NCBI RefSeq assembly: GCF_010730195.1 | Contig: NZ_AP022613.1 | Coordinates: 3,100,001-3,164,000, forward strand | DNA from: Mycobacterium conspicuum | GTDB lineage: Bacteria > Actinomycetota > Actinomycetes > Mycobacteriales > Mycobacteriaceae | DNA length: 64,000 bases | Direction of reading: 5' to 3' | In this document: positions 28,298-36,493 of the stretch, piece after piece | Layout: each line of letters opens with the position of its first letter | How positions within the stretch are numbered: the stretch's first letter is position 1 | The notes under the pieces: model-generated | What the model was told of the DNA's origin: nothing | Databases searched by the model: none | The model's input: only the letters and a program-made list of their open reading frames with translations | Position numbers and translations under genes: made by a program

Positions 28298-28316
28298 GCG
28301 TATCAGAATGATACGC
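28298..28316 (-). promoter_or_regulatory. Inverted repeat, probable operator of the ParD-like/zeta operon
   Basis: GCGTATCA-GAA-TGATACGC is a perfect 8-bp-arm repeat with a 3-bp centre. It ends 35 bp upstream of the antitoxin ATG, where an autorepressor of a toxin-antitoxin operon normally binds. Confidence 0.68.
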
Positions 28317-28428
28317 CACGCTTCCAGCTGGACGCCGATGACACGCGCGTCGGACGGGTAACTCTGCGTATCCAAGTCCTGCATATTGCGCCGCGCCAGA
28401 CTCGATGGGATTTCAGGAGAGATCGGAC

Positions 28429-29259
28429 CTATCGCACATCGCCATTCGGATAACTCGACCGATGGAGGTTCCACTGGCCGCAATCCGGGGCCAGGACATC
28501 GTTGACGTCGACTTCGAGTCCGCCGACCCGCGGGCCGGGATTGGACGCGGTGCTCACGACGCGCTGATAAAGAACAGCGGCGGGGTGGACCCGATTGCCG
28601 GACCACGCGCGAGTTTGCCAGGCCCACCGGCGGCCGGCTGTGCTCGAAGACCCGATAACGCCATCGGTCGCGGCCCACTGGCACACATCGATGCCCCCGT
28701 AGACTCCGGTGCGTTGAACACCGAGGACCGAGTTGATGCCCCGAAACCACTGCAGCGCGAGTCGATTCCAGGTGTCGCGGTTGATGCCTTCGTCGATCGT
28801 GAAGAAGATCGGCGCTCCCTCGCCGCCGCCCGCCGCGGTGTGCAGCTGCCAAGCGGTGCGCGCGTCCGCGATGCCGCCGGCGTAGCCCCGGGTGAAGTCG
28901 GACGGTGCCGACCCACCTGGCTTGCCGTATTGGTAGTTACTCACGATCACCAAGCCCGCGGCTTTCAAAGAGTCGGCGTAGGACCGAGTGATCGGCTTGG
29001 CGCCAAAAGACGAGCCAGGGCGTGACAGCGAGACGTAATTGACCACCCCGCTGTAGCCGGCCCTTCGGATCTCGTGCGCCGGAATCTGGTGCGCGGCAAA
29101 GTCGATCAGTTGGGGGGGAGAAGCGGCGGCCGCCGTATGCGTGCCGCAGGCTACTGATACGGCACCCAGACCGGCCAACGCAGTGGCGTAACGCAGCGCA
29201 TCGCGTCGGGAAAGCGTGCGCAATCGCACATCGCTTGCCGCTGAGGGCAAATCGGGCAT
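28429..29259 (-). CDS. Tat-exported DUF1906 (Rv2525c-like) glycoside-hydrolase-fold protein
   Basis: 276 residues. The N-terminus has a twin-arginine signal (LSRRDALRYATALAGLGAVSVACG), whose end also resembles a lipobox. The mature part follows the DUF1906 TIM-barrel family: QLIDFAAHQIPAHEIRRAGYSGVVNYVS, LVIVSNYQYG, GYAGGIADARTAW, APIFFTIDEGI, GVYGGIDVCQWA, AWQTRAWSGN and VDVNDV. Rv2525c is a Tat substrate linked to cell-envelope glycan metabolism. Catalysis for this family is inferred from fold only. Confidence 0.9.
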   Translation of the reverse strand: MPDLPSAASDVRLRTLSRRDALRYATALAGLGAVSVACGTHTAAAASPPQLIDFAAHQIPAHEIRRAGYSGVVNYVSLSRPGSSFGAKPITRSYADSLKAAGLVIVSNYQYGKPGGSAPSDFTRGYAGGIADARTAWQLHTAAGGGEGAPIFFTIDEGINRDTWNRLALQWFRGINSVLGVQRTGVYGGIDVCQWAATDGVIGSSSTAGRRWAWQTRAWSGNRVHPAAVLYQRVVSTASNPGPRVGGLEVDVNDVLAPDCGQWNLHRSSYPNGDVR

Positions 29260-29563
29260 CGCGCGATGTTAACGACGTGACAGCCGTTGCCGATAGACCT
29301 GCGCCAGCCGAAACGCGGGTGCGTTTCAGAATGGATACCGAACGGTGACCGTTTCGACCGATTAAGCCGCGCGCGAGCTCTTACGAAGGGCCCGGGCGAC
29401 TACTCGTCGACGAGATCGCCGAAGAATTGCGTGCGCTGATCGAGACGGACAGGGCATAGGCGCGGTGACTGCGGAGTTCGTTTACTGGTATCGCTGCATA
29501 TTCAATTGCCGCATATTCCCCCGCGAGAGTTCACCGACGTCTCGCGCCCCACCCTAACCACAT
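29260..29563. other. Intergenic region with a possible decayed coding fragment
   Basis: No intact gene. From about 29361 to the TAG at 29457-29459 one plus-strand frame reads SSYEGPGRLLVDEIAEELRA then LIETDRA. It looks protein-like but has no start or upstream extension, so it may be the tail of a lost gene. The remainder shows nothing. Confidence 0.35.
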
Positions 29564-29599
29564 CCGGTATATACTGAGTCGTAATTCGATATATACCGG
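29564..29599 (+). promoter_or_regulatory. Inverted repeat, probable vapBC operator/promoter
   Basis: CCGGTATATA (29564-29573) and TATATACCGG (29590-29599) are perfect 10-bp arms separated by 16 bp. The right arm ends 15 bp before the vapB ATG, with GGAGGG between. The position fits autoregulation by the VapB-VapC complex. The AT-rich arms could double as promoter elements. Confidence 0.7.
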
Positions 29600-29614
29600 T
29601 GGAGGGCCTCGTAA

Positions 29615-29821
29615 ATGACAAAGCGCCTGATCGAGCTCGACGACGACCTGCTGGCTGCCGCGCAGAAAGAGCTCAAGACGTCCGGTGTCTCGGATACCGT
29701 GCGTATCGCATTACAGCAAGCGGCTGCATCGTCTGCGCGCGCCCGCCAGGTGGCATGGTTGCAAGCTGGCGGGCTAGGGGAGATGGCCGACCCTGATCGA
29801 CGTGGTGACGTGTGGCGGTGA
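29615..29821 (+). CDS. vapB: VapB-type antitoxin
   Basis: 68 residues. RLIELDDDLLAAAQKELKTSGVSDTVRIALQQAA is the VapB ribbon-helix-helix pattern seen in mycobacterial modules. The short C-terminal tail (LQAGGLGEMADPDRR) would contact the toxin. The frame overlaps the start of the PIN-domain gene by 10 bp, and the ATG follows GGAGGG. Confidence 0.87.
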   Translation: MTKRLIELDDDLLAAAQKELKTSGVSDTVRIALQQAAASSARARQVAWLQAGGLGEMADPDRRGDVWR

Positions 29822-30234
29822 TCGCTCGGCACCTCATCGATACCAGTGCAGCAGCGCGGATGACGAACCGGGAAGTTGCCTCTCGGCTTGCCCCTCTCAT
29901 TGAGGCCGGATTAGTCGCGACGACAGCTCAACTCGACGCCGAGGCGCTCTTCAGCGCACGCAATCCCGCCGACTATGAACAACTCTGGTCAGACCGCCGA
30001 TTGGCGTACGAATACCTGCCAACCAATGACGAACACTGGCAGACCGCACTCGGCGCACAACGACAGTTGGCCATCACTGGCCGCCACCGTGCTGTCGGCA
30101 TGGCTGACCTCCTGATCGCAACCTTGGCCAATGCCCACAACCTGACGCTGATCCACTACGACGCCGACTTTGAGATTGCTGCAGAGGTACTAGAGTTTCG
30201 ACACCGATGGGTCCTCGAGCGGGGGGCCATCTGA
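29812..30234 (+). CDS. vapC: VapC-type PIN-domain ribonuclease toxin
   Basis: 140 residues from a GTG inside the end of vapB. The PIN acidic residues are all visible: Asp in HLIDTSAAAR, Glu in DAEALFSAR, Asp in GMADLLIATLA, and Asp in IHYDADFE. It should cleave tRNA, rRNA or another RNA when free of VapB. It looks intact. Confidence 0.9.
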   Translation: MAVIARHLIDTSAAARMTNREVASRLAPLIEAGLVATTAQLDAEALFSARNPADYEQLWSDRRLAYEYLPTNDEHWQTALGAQRQLAITGRHRAVGMADLLIATLANAHNLTLIHYDADFEIAAEVLEFRHRWVLERGAI

Positions 30235-31036
30235 GCGAGCAAGAGTCAGGCAATGATTCATCTGATAAAAACGGAGTACTTAACTTGACATAATGTCGCT
30301 TATCGGCAAAGAGCTTGGCGGGTTGCGCTAGATGAAAGAGCTCGCAGCAGTTGACGATTGGCCCGTCTGGGCACGTCGCGGCATTGTTCAAAAATTTTCG
30401 CTCCCCAACGCGCCACCTACACCGTGTGCGTACTTCGAGCTTGGCCTACGTTTCAATCACTTAGTGGATGACTCGGGGTGCTAGGTGAAACCATGGGCGC
30501 GCGCGGAGCTACCGGCCCCATAGGCGGCGGCCGGCCACCTGCCCTTCCCAACCGTCGCGCCACCAGCATTACGTCACTGTGACGAATTACCCTGTGCCGC
30601 AGGGCTATTCGAACCCCGTGCTCGGTCGGTCGTCGGCGCCGCCTCTCGTTAACGTCGAGCACGCACCCGGATGGTCGTGCCCGCCAGCCAGCCCGATGGA
30701 ACGCTCCTTCCCGAGTTGGTGCAGTGGCTGCCGATTTCCGCGCTTGGCGACCGATCGGCAACGTCGGTCCGGCCGCCCTAGCGGCGGCGACATCGTTCGT
30801 CATCGCGCTGATTTCATAGGATCGCAACTCCCACAAGGCCCGACGTTTAGCTGAGCGTCCGTCGCCAAGCTCGGATTCCACTGCACGAGTTGTGCATCCG
30901 GCCAGTCCGGCGTGCTGGAGCCCTGACGAACCCATCCCCGCTCCAGTGGGGGCAACCGCCGCTCATTACGTCACTGTGACGAAATATCCGTCGGGCCCCC
31001 TCCCCAGCGCACCGGGCGCACCCCGTCTCCTAGGCA
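30235..31036. other. Gene-poor 800-bp region with a duplicated 20-bp element and a decayed ORF
   Basis: CATTACGTCACTGTGACGAA occurs at 30567-30586 and again at 30964-30983. Its core CGTCAC-T-GTGACG is palindromic. Each copy ends in GTGACGAA followed by a similar TNTNCC stretch that could be the start of a small protein (VTNYP, VTKYP). Between them, frames shift among pieces resembling a small membrane protein (for example ADFRAWRPIGNVGPAALAAA then TSFVIALIS, ending near 30820). I see no intact gene. A partly duplicated, inactivated gene is the best reading, held with low confidence. Confidence 0.4.
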
Positions 31037-31064
31037 AACTAACGCTTGTGGCGTATCGTTAGTT
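31037..31064 (+). promoter_or_regulatory. Inverted repeat, probable operator of the Xre-like/RES operon
   Basis: AACTAACG (31037-31044) and CGTTAGTT (31057-31064) are perfect 8-bp arms separated by 12 bp. The repeat ends 38 bp upstream of the antitoxin ATG. The arm spacing suggests two protein contacts about two helical turns apart, as expected for autoregulation of this module type. Confidence 0.65.
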
Positions 31065-31102
31065 ATCGTTACTTCCAACCGCTCGTGCCACCGGGAGCTC
31101 AG

Positions 31103-31690
31103 ATGATCGACGAAGAGCTGGATCGACTGCTTTCCGAACGGTTTAACCTCCAGCGGGAGGATTTGGTGGCCGCGCTAAGGACGCTGCCGGCGATCAAACC
31201 GGCGGCGGCGGCGCTCACCGAGGAAGAGGCGCGGATCCTCGACGACGCCGGCTTCACGGAGGATCCGGTCGCGTTCGCCGAGTCCGCGGCCGACATCGTG
31301 GCGCATACCGCACGGCTGATCAACACCGCCTACACCGGCCCGGAGGTGGCCTCGCTGCTGGGGATCAACGAGTCGCGAGTGCGGCAGCGGCGCCTGGCCG
31401 GCGCACTGTGGGCCACCGAAAGCAACGGCGCCTGGTTGTATCCGGTGATCCAGTTCGAGGCCAATCCGAAGACGGGCAAGCCCCACACGCAAATTCGTGG
31501 GCTGGAGCAAGTCTTTCGGGCCCTGCCGACCGGAATGCATCCCACAGCGGTGGCGGGCCTGCTGCGCACACCGCAGGCCGATCTGCAGATTGATGGCCAG
31601 CCCCGATCGATCTTGGATTGGCTGCGCAGCGGCGGTCCGGTCGCGCCGGTACTCGAGCTGGTCGAGATCGCCGACTGGGCCAGTACGTGA
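31103..31690 (+). CDS. Xre-like antitoxin of a RES-type module
   Basis: 195 residues from the ATG at 31103. The central YTGPEVASLLGINESRVRQRRLAGALWA reads as a helix-turn-helix. The C-terminal segment (ALPTGMHPTAVAGLLRTPQADL, SILDWLRSGGPVAPVLELVE) resembles the toxin-binding part of Xre/DUF2384-type antitoxins. Its stop overlaps the GTG start of the RES-domain gene (GTGA), so the two are translationally coupled. Confidence 0.82.
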   Translation: MIDEELDRLLSERFNLQREDLVAALRTLPAIKPAAAALTEEEARILDDAGFTEDPVAFAESAADIVAHTARLINTAYTGPEVASLLGINESRVRQRRLAGALWATESNGAWLYPVIQFEANPKTGKPHTQIRGLEQVFRALPTGMHPTAVAGLLRTPQADLQIDGQPRSILDWLRSGGPVAPVLELVEIADWAST

Positions 31691-32337
31691 GCGACGGGGC
31701 AACGCTTCCCGCCCCGCCCAGCGCGGAGGAGCTGCGCAGGATCGGTATCAACGATGACGAGCAGCGCCGGATCGAGACGAGCGAGACATGGTGGCGCGTT
31801 CACCGCACCGAAGGCACCCATGTGTTGGCCTGGAACGCTTTTCGGCACTACGGGCCGGTGCTCCGCTTTGACCCCCACCCTCCACCGCCGGCAGAACACC
31901 CGGATCGAACCGTGTGGTACGGGGCCTGCGACCCCGGAGTCGCGCTTGCCGAGGCGTTTCAAATCGATCGCACGATCGACCGCCGCAGCGGCCTACCGTA
32001 CCTGACCGGGCTGCAATTTGACCGGCCGCTAAGCGTGCTGGATCTAGCAGCCGACAGCGTCGGCGCGTGGATCATCCGCGCGGGCGGCACCTTCGCGATA
32101 TCGACTGCGCCACACGCGGTTACGCAGCGATGGGCCCGGGCCATCGTCGAGGCGTTCCCCAACCTTGACGGGGTGCGATACAACAGCCGCTTTGCGGGCG
32201 GGGCATGTTTGGCGCTGTTTTCGCCGGCCCACTCAGCGATGCGGAAACGTCCGGTGCTCTCGCTTCCTCTGACCCACCCCGATCTGGGAGGTCGCCTTGC
32301 GGCCGCGGCGCGACGTCTCGACTACCACATCGTCTGA
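31687..32337 (+). CDS. RES-domain toxin (NAD-consuming type)
   Basis: 216 residues from the GTG at 31687. The RES pattern is clear: WWRVHRTEGTHVLAWNAFRHYGPVLRFDPH, TVWYGACDPGVALAEAF and FAGGACLALFSPAHSAM. Characterised relatives such as MbcT degrade NAD+ and are restrained by the upstream antitoxin. The conserved Arg, Tyr and Glu positions of the RES pocket are visible (RTEG, WYGA, LAEAF), so it appears active. Confidence 0.87.
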   Translation: MSDGATLPAPPSAEELRRIGINDDEQRRIETSETWWRVHRTEGTHVLAWNAFRHYGPVLRFDPHPPPPAEHPDRTVWYGACDPGVALAEAFQIDRTIDRRSGLPYLTGLQFDRPLSVLDLAADSVGAWIIRAGGTFAISTAPHAVTQRWARAIVEAFPNLDGVRYNSRFAGGACLALFSPAHSAMRKRPVLSLPLTHPDLGGRLAAAARRLDYHIV

Positions 32338-32364
32338 CTCGGGCCTGTCCGCCTCGGTTTTGAC

Positions 32365-32387
32365 TGCAAAGTTTGCATGATGTGCAA
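32365..32387 (+). promoter_or_regulatory. Overlapping palindromes upstream of the TetR gene
   Basis: TGCAAA-G-TTTGCA (32365-32377) overlaps TTGCA-TGATG-TGCAA (32373-32387), just before the proposed GTG at 32398. The TTGCA-N5-TGCAA geometry recurs at 33028-33042 in front of mmpS. Confidence 0.62.
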
Positions 32388-32397
32388 CTATTGTCGT

Positions 32398-33006
32398 GTG
32401 ACGAATCCGGTCGGCCTTCGCGAACGGCGCCGGCGCCAGACGAGCGCCGACATCCGCGGCGCCGCAGTGCGCCTGGCACAAGAACGCGGCTTCGACAAGA
32501 TGACCATCGACGACGTCTGCCTCGCGGCCGGGGTCTCGACGCGCACCTTCTTCAACTACTTTCCGAACAAAGAGTCCGCCATCGCCTACGGCCCCTCGGA
32601 CATCCCGCCCGAGCTCGCCGCCGAGTTCGTCGCGGCCGGGCCGGCACCATACTCGGTGGTTCTGGCCGAGCTGATCGACCTGGCGGCGCACCACCTGCGC
32701 GACATGCCCCCTGACCGCGAGCAGGTCGCCGGGATGCTTGAACTCGTCAAGTCCACGCCCGCGGTGTTGTCGGCATTCCTCGCCGATCTGGAGCGGTTCC
32801 AGAATCAGCTGATCGGCATCGTCGCCCGCCGTCAGGGCATGCGCCCCGACGATGAGGTACCCGCGCTGATCTCCGCCCTGGCGCTGACAGCCGTGCGCTC
32901 GGGCTTTGAGCGGTGGGCCAGCGGCGAGCCGCAGGACGACGACGACACGCCGGTGCCCTACGTCGAGCACGCGGCCGCCCTGGTGAACAGCATCTTTACC
33001 AAGTGA
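32398..33006 (+). CDS. TetR-family regulator of the mmpS-mmpL unit
   Basis: About 202 residues. The helix-turn-helix is ADIRGAAVRLAQERGFDKMTIDDVCLAAGVSTRTFFNYFPNKESAI. The C-terminal domain is the usual variable helical ligand pocket. I use the GTG at 32398 (VTNPVGLRERRRR) as the start, because the in-frame ATG at 32377 lies inside the palindromic operator; there is no clear Shine-Dalgarno. It is on the same strand as mmpS, 140 bp upstream, with matching operator sequences in both promoters. Confidence 0.85.
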   Translation: MTNPVGLRERRRRQTSADIRGAAVRLAQERGFDKMTIDDVCLAAGVSTRTFFNYFPNKESAIAYGPSDIPPELAAEFVAAGPAPYSVVLAELIDLAAHHLRDMPPDREQVAGMLELVKSTPAVLSAFLADLERFQNQLIGIVARRQGMRPDDEVPALISALALTAVRSGFERWASGEPQDDDDTPVPYVEHAAALVNSIFTK

Positions 33007-33027
33007 TCTGAAACACCTCCAGCAAAC

Positions 33028-33050
33028 TTGCATATTCTGCAAATAATGCA
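33028..33050 (+). promoter_or_regulatory. TTGCA/TGCAA operator upstream of mmpS
   Basis: TTGCA-TATTC-TGCAA (33028-33042) continues into TGCA-AATAA-TGCA (33038-33050). The first element has the same arms and 5-bp centre as 32373-32387 before the TetR gene. It lies about 100 bp upstream of the mmpS GTG. Confidence 0.62.
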
Positions 33051-33146
33051 GAGGATGTATTGGTGCGCTGGTTGCAGCCGCCCTCCACCGAGTGAGCGGC
33101 GCCAGACGGCGGGGACCACGCTGCATGACCGGAAGGAATCACCTAG

Positions 33147-33581
33147 GTGCGGCTGAGCAAGCTTGTGCGCAACGCGTGGCTGCCGCTGTTGATCGTGGCG
33201 GTCGTGGTGATCGGCGGATTCGCCGTCGTCCGGGTCAAGTCGTTTTTCGGCGCCCAGGACACCGGGGTTTTGACCAGTCCCAGGCTCGATGATTCCAAGC
33301 CGTTCAAGCCCAAGGTCGTCAAATATGAGGTCTTCGGCTCGGCGAGCCACGCGAACGTGAACTACTTGGATCTGTCCGCCGACCCGAAGCGGGTCGACGG
33401 TGCGCCGCTGCCGTGGACGCTGGTGCTCAGCACCACCGCCCCGTCGGTCTTCCCGAACATCTCGGCGCAAAGCGACGGCGACCACCTCGGGTGTCGCATC
33501 ACCATCGATGACGAAGTCAAGGCCGAGAACACCACCGACGGCGTGCACGCCCTAACCTTCTGCTTGGTGAAATCCGCATGA
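33147..33581 (+). CDS. MmpS-family periplasmic accessory protein
   Basis: 144 residues. One N-terminal transmembrane helix (WLPLLIVAVVVIGGFAVVRV) is followed by the MmpS beta-sandwich domain: VVKYEVFGSASHANVNYLDLSADPKRV, LPWTLVLSTTAPSVFPNISAQSDG, LGCRITIDDEVKAENTTDGVHALTFCLVKSA. MmpS proteins assist the partner MmpL in exporting lipids or siderophores, or in efflux. The GTG start has GGAAGGA upstream. The stop overlaps the mmpL start (ATGA). Confidence 0.93.
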   Translation: MRLSKLVRNAWLPLLIVAVVVIGGFAVVRVKSFFGAQDTGVLTSPRLDDSKPFKPKVVKYEVFGSASHANVNYLDLSADPKRVDGAPLPWTLVLSTTAPSVFPNISAQSDGDHLGCRITIDDEVKAENTTDGVHALTFCLVKSA

Positions 33582-36493
33582 GCACAACGTCTCACGACAC
33601 CGCCGACGCTCGCACCGACACCATTCCCGTCGCCAAACACGAAGCGCGGCCCGCGATCCCGCGCATCATCCGCAGGTTCGCGGTCCCCGTCATCCTGGGC
33701 TGGATCGCTCTCATCGCGCTGCTCAGCATGCTCGCCCCCGACCTCGACGAGGTCGGGAAGATGCGCTCGGTGTCGATGGCTCCCGACGACGCGCAGTCGG
33801 TGGTCGCGACGAAGCGCATGGGCGCGGTGTTCGACGAATACAAGTCCAACAGCTCGGTGATGATCGTCCTGGAGGGCCAAAAGCCGCTGGGTGCCGATTC
33901 CCATGCCTTCTACGACGAAATCGTCAGAAAACTCGACGCCGATACCAAACACGTTGAGCACGTTCAGGATATGTGGAGCGATCCACTGACCGGGGCCGGC
34001 GCGCAGAGCAACGACGGCAAGGCCGCCTATGTCCAGGTCTACCTGGCCGGCAACCAGGGCGAAGCCTTGGCCAACGAATCCGTCGAAGCCGTGCAGAACG
34101 TCGTCAAGAGCGTGCACCCGCCCGACGGGGTGAAGGCCTACGTGACCGGGCCCGCGGCGCTGTCGGCCGATCAGCACATGGCCGGCGACCGCAGCCTGAA
34201 AGTGATTACGGCGGCGACCTTCACGGTGATCATCGCCATGCTGCTGTTGGTCTATCGGTCGATCGTCACGGTGCTGCTCACGTTGGTGATGGTGGTGTTC
34301 GAGCTGTTCGCCGCCCGCGCAATGGTCGCTTTCCTCGGCTATTACAAGATCATTGGGCTGTCGACCTTTGCCACCAACCTGTTGGTCACGTTGGCGATCG
34401 CGGCCGCCACGGACTATGCGATCTTTCTGATCGGCCGATATCAGGAGGCCCGCGCTAGGGGTTTTTCGCGGGAAGACGCGTACTACGACATGTTTGGCGG
34501 CACCGCGCATGTGGTGCTCGGATCGGGCCTGACGATCGCGGGCGCGACGTTCTGCCTGAACTTCACCAACCTGCCCTATTTCCAGACGCTGGGCATCCCG
34601 TTGGCCATCGGCATGGTCGTCGTGGTCGCGGCCGCACTGACGCTTGGTCCCGCCGTCATCTCGGTGGCGACGCGCTTCGGCAAGACGCTGGAACCCCGCC
34701 GGACGCAACGTATTCGGGGGTGGCGCAAGATCGGCGCGCTGGTTGTTCGGTGGCCCGGGCCGATCCTGGTGGTGACGATCGGGGTAGCGCTGATCGGCCT
34801 GCTGACCCTGCCCGGATACCGCACCAACTACAACGACCGCAATTATCTGCCGACCGATCTACCCGCCAACGAGGGATACGCGGCCGCCGATCGGCACTTC
34901 TCCCAGGCGCGGATGAATCCCGAAGTGCTCATGATCGAAAGCGACCACGATCTGCGTAACTCGGCGGACTTTCTGGTCATCGACAAGATCGCCAAGACGA
35001 TCTTCCGGGTGCCGGGAATCGGTCGGGTGCAAGCGATTACCCGGCCCCAGGGCACGCCGATCGAGCACACCTCGATCCCGTTCCAGATCAGCATGCAGGG
35101 CGTCACCCAGCAGATGAACCAGAAGTACCAAGAAGACCAGATGGCCGACATGCTGCACCAGGCCGACATGATGCAGACCACCATCGACAGCATGGTCAAG
35201 ATGCAGAGCATCACCACGCAAATGACCAACGACATGCACGTGATGGTCAAGAAGATGCACGAGATGACCATCGACGTACAGAGTTTGCGGGACGACATGG
35301 CCAATTTCGAGGACATGTGGCGGCCCATCCGCAGCTACTTCTACTGGGAGAAGCACTGCTTCGACATCCCGATCTGCTTCTCGCTTCGGTCCGTCTTCGA
35401 CGCGTTGGACGGCGTCGACTTGATGACCGACGACATCCAGAGCCTGCTGCCCATCATGGATCATCTCGACACCCTGATGCCGCAGATGGTGGCGCTGATG
35501 CCGTCGATGATCGAGAACATGAAGGCCATGAAAACCACGATGCTGACCATGTATTCGACCCAAAAGGGTCTGCAGGATCAGCAGAACGAGGCCCAGCGCA
35601 ACTCGAACGCCATGGGCAAGGCCTTCGATGCGTCCAAGAATGACGACTCCTTCTACCTGCCGCCGGAGACCTTCAACAATGCCGAGTTCAAGAAGGGCAT
35701 GAAGAACTTCATCTCCCCCGACGGCCACGCGGTGCGCTTCATCATCAGTCACGACGGCGATCCCATGTCGCAGGAAGGCATTTCGCACATCGCCGCCATC
35801 AAGAAGGCCGCGTACGAATCGCTCAAGGGCACCCCGCTGGAGGGATCGAAGATCTATCTCGCGGGCACCGCGTCGATCTATAAGGACCTCAGCGACGGCA
35901 ACACCTATGACCTGTTGATCGCCGGAATCGCTTCGCTGTGCCTGATTTTCATCATCATGCTGATCATCACCCGAGGTGTGGTGGCGTCGGCGGTCATCGT
36001 GGGCACCGTGTTGCTTTCGCTGGGTGCGTCGTTCGGCCTCTCGGTGCTGATCTGGCAGCATCTGATCGGCATCGAGCTGCACTGGATGGTGCTCGCGATG
36101 TCGGTGATCATCCTGCTGGCGGTCGGCGCGGACTACAACCTGCTGCTGGTGTCGAGGTTCAAAGAGGAGATCCACGCCGGCTTGAATACCGGCATCATTC
36201 GCGCGATGGGTGGAACCGGGTCGGTCGTCACCTCGGCGGGGCTGGTGTTCGCCTTCACGATGGTGACGATGGCCGTCAGTCAGCTGACCGTCATCGGTCA
36301 GGTCGGCACCACCATCGGCCTCGGATTGCTGTTCGACACGTTGATCGTGCGCTCGCTGATGACGCCGTCCATTGCCGCGCTGATGGGCAAATGGTTCTGG
36401 TGGCCGCAGCGGGTCCGGCAGCGGCCGAAGCCTTCGCCCTGGCCGACACCGGCCCGCAAGCCCGAGCCCGCAACGGCGGACGCTTTAGCCTGA
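33578..36493 (+). CDS. MmpL-family RND transporter
   Basis: 971 residues, the usual MmpL length, with two blocks of transmembrane helices and two extracytoplasmic domains. The proton-relay Asp-Tyr pairs are present: Asp279-Tyr280 in ATDYAIFLIGRYQEAR and Asp852-Tyr853 in GADYNLLLVSRFKEE. Between the blocks, residues about 505-700 are Met-rich and coiled-coil-like (QADMMQTTIDSMVKMQSITT), as in the MmpL4/5 subgroup. It couples the proton gradient to export of a lipid, siderophore or drug; the substrate is not inferable. It overlaps mmpS by 4 bp and is probably controlled by the upstream TetR. Confidence 0.94.
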   Translation: MSTTSHDTADARTDTIPVAKHEARPAIPRIIRRFAVPVILGWIALIALLSMLAPDLDEVGKMRSVSMAPDDAQSVVATKRMGAVFDEYKSNSSVMIVLEGQKPLGADSHAFYDEIVRKLDADTKHVEHVQDMWSDPLTGAGAQSNDGKAAYVQVYLAGNQGEALANESVEAVQNVVKSVHPPDGVKAYVTGPAALSADQHMAGDRSLKVITAATFTVIIAMLLLVYRSIVTVLLTLVMVVFELFAARAMVAFLGYYKIIGLSTFATNLLVTLAIAAATDYAIFLIGRYQEARARGFSREDAYYDMFGGTAHVVLGSGLTIAGATFCLNFTNLPYFQTLGIPLAIGMVVVVAAALTLGPAVISVATRFGKTLEPRRTQRIRGWRKIGALVVRWPGPILVVTIGVALIGLLTLPGYRTNYNDRNYLPTDLPANEGYAAADRHFSQARMNPEVLMIESDHDLRNSADFLVIDKIAKTIFRVPGIGRVQAITRPQGTPIEHTSIPFQISMQGVTQQMNQKYQEDQMADMLHQADMMQTTIDSMVKMQSITTQMTNDMHVMVKKMHEMTIDVQSLRDDMANFEDMWRPIRSYFYWEKHCFDIPICFSLRSVFDALDGVDLMTDDIQSLLPIMDHLDTLMPQMVALMPSMIENMKAMKTTMLTMYSTQKGLQDQQNEAQRNSNAMGKAFDASKNDDSFYLPPETFNNAEFKKGMKNFISPDGHAVRFIISHDGDPMSQEGISHIAAIKKAAYESLKGTPLEGSKIYLAGTASIYKDLSDGNTYDLLIAGIASLCLIFIIMLIITRGVVASAVIVGTVLLSLGASFGLSVLIWQHLIGIELHWMVLAMSVIILLAVGADYNLLLVSRFKEEIHAGLNTGIIRAMGGTGSVVTSAGLVFAFTMVTMAVSQLTVIGQVGTTIGLGLLFDTLIVRSLMTPSIAALMGKWFWWPQRVRQRPKPSPWPTPARKPEPATADALA

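Noticed and set aside
30600..30625. TTCGAACCC stretch resembling a tRNA T-arm
   Set aside because: No acceptor, D-arm or anticodon stem can be folded around it.
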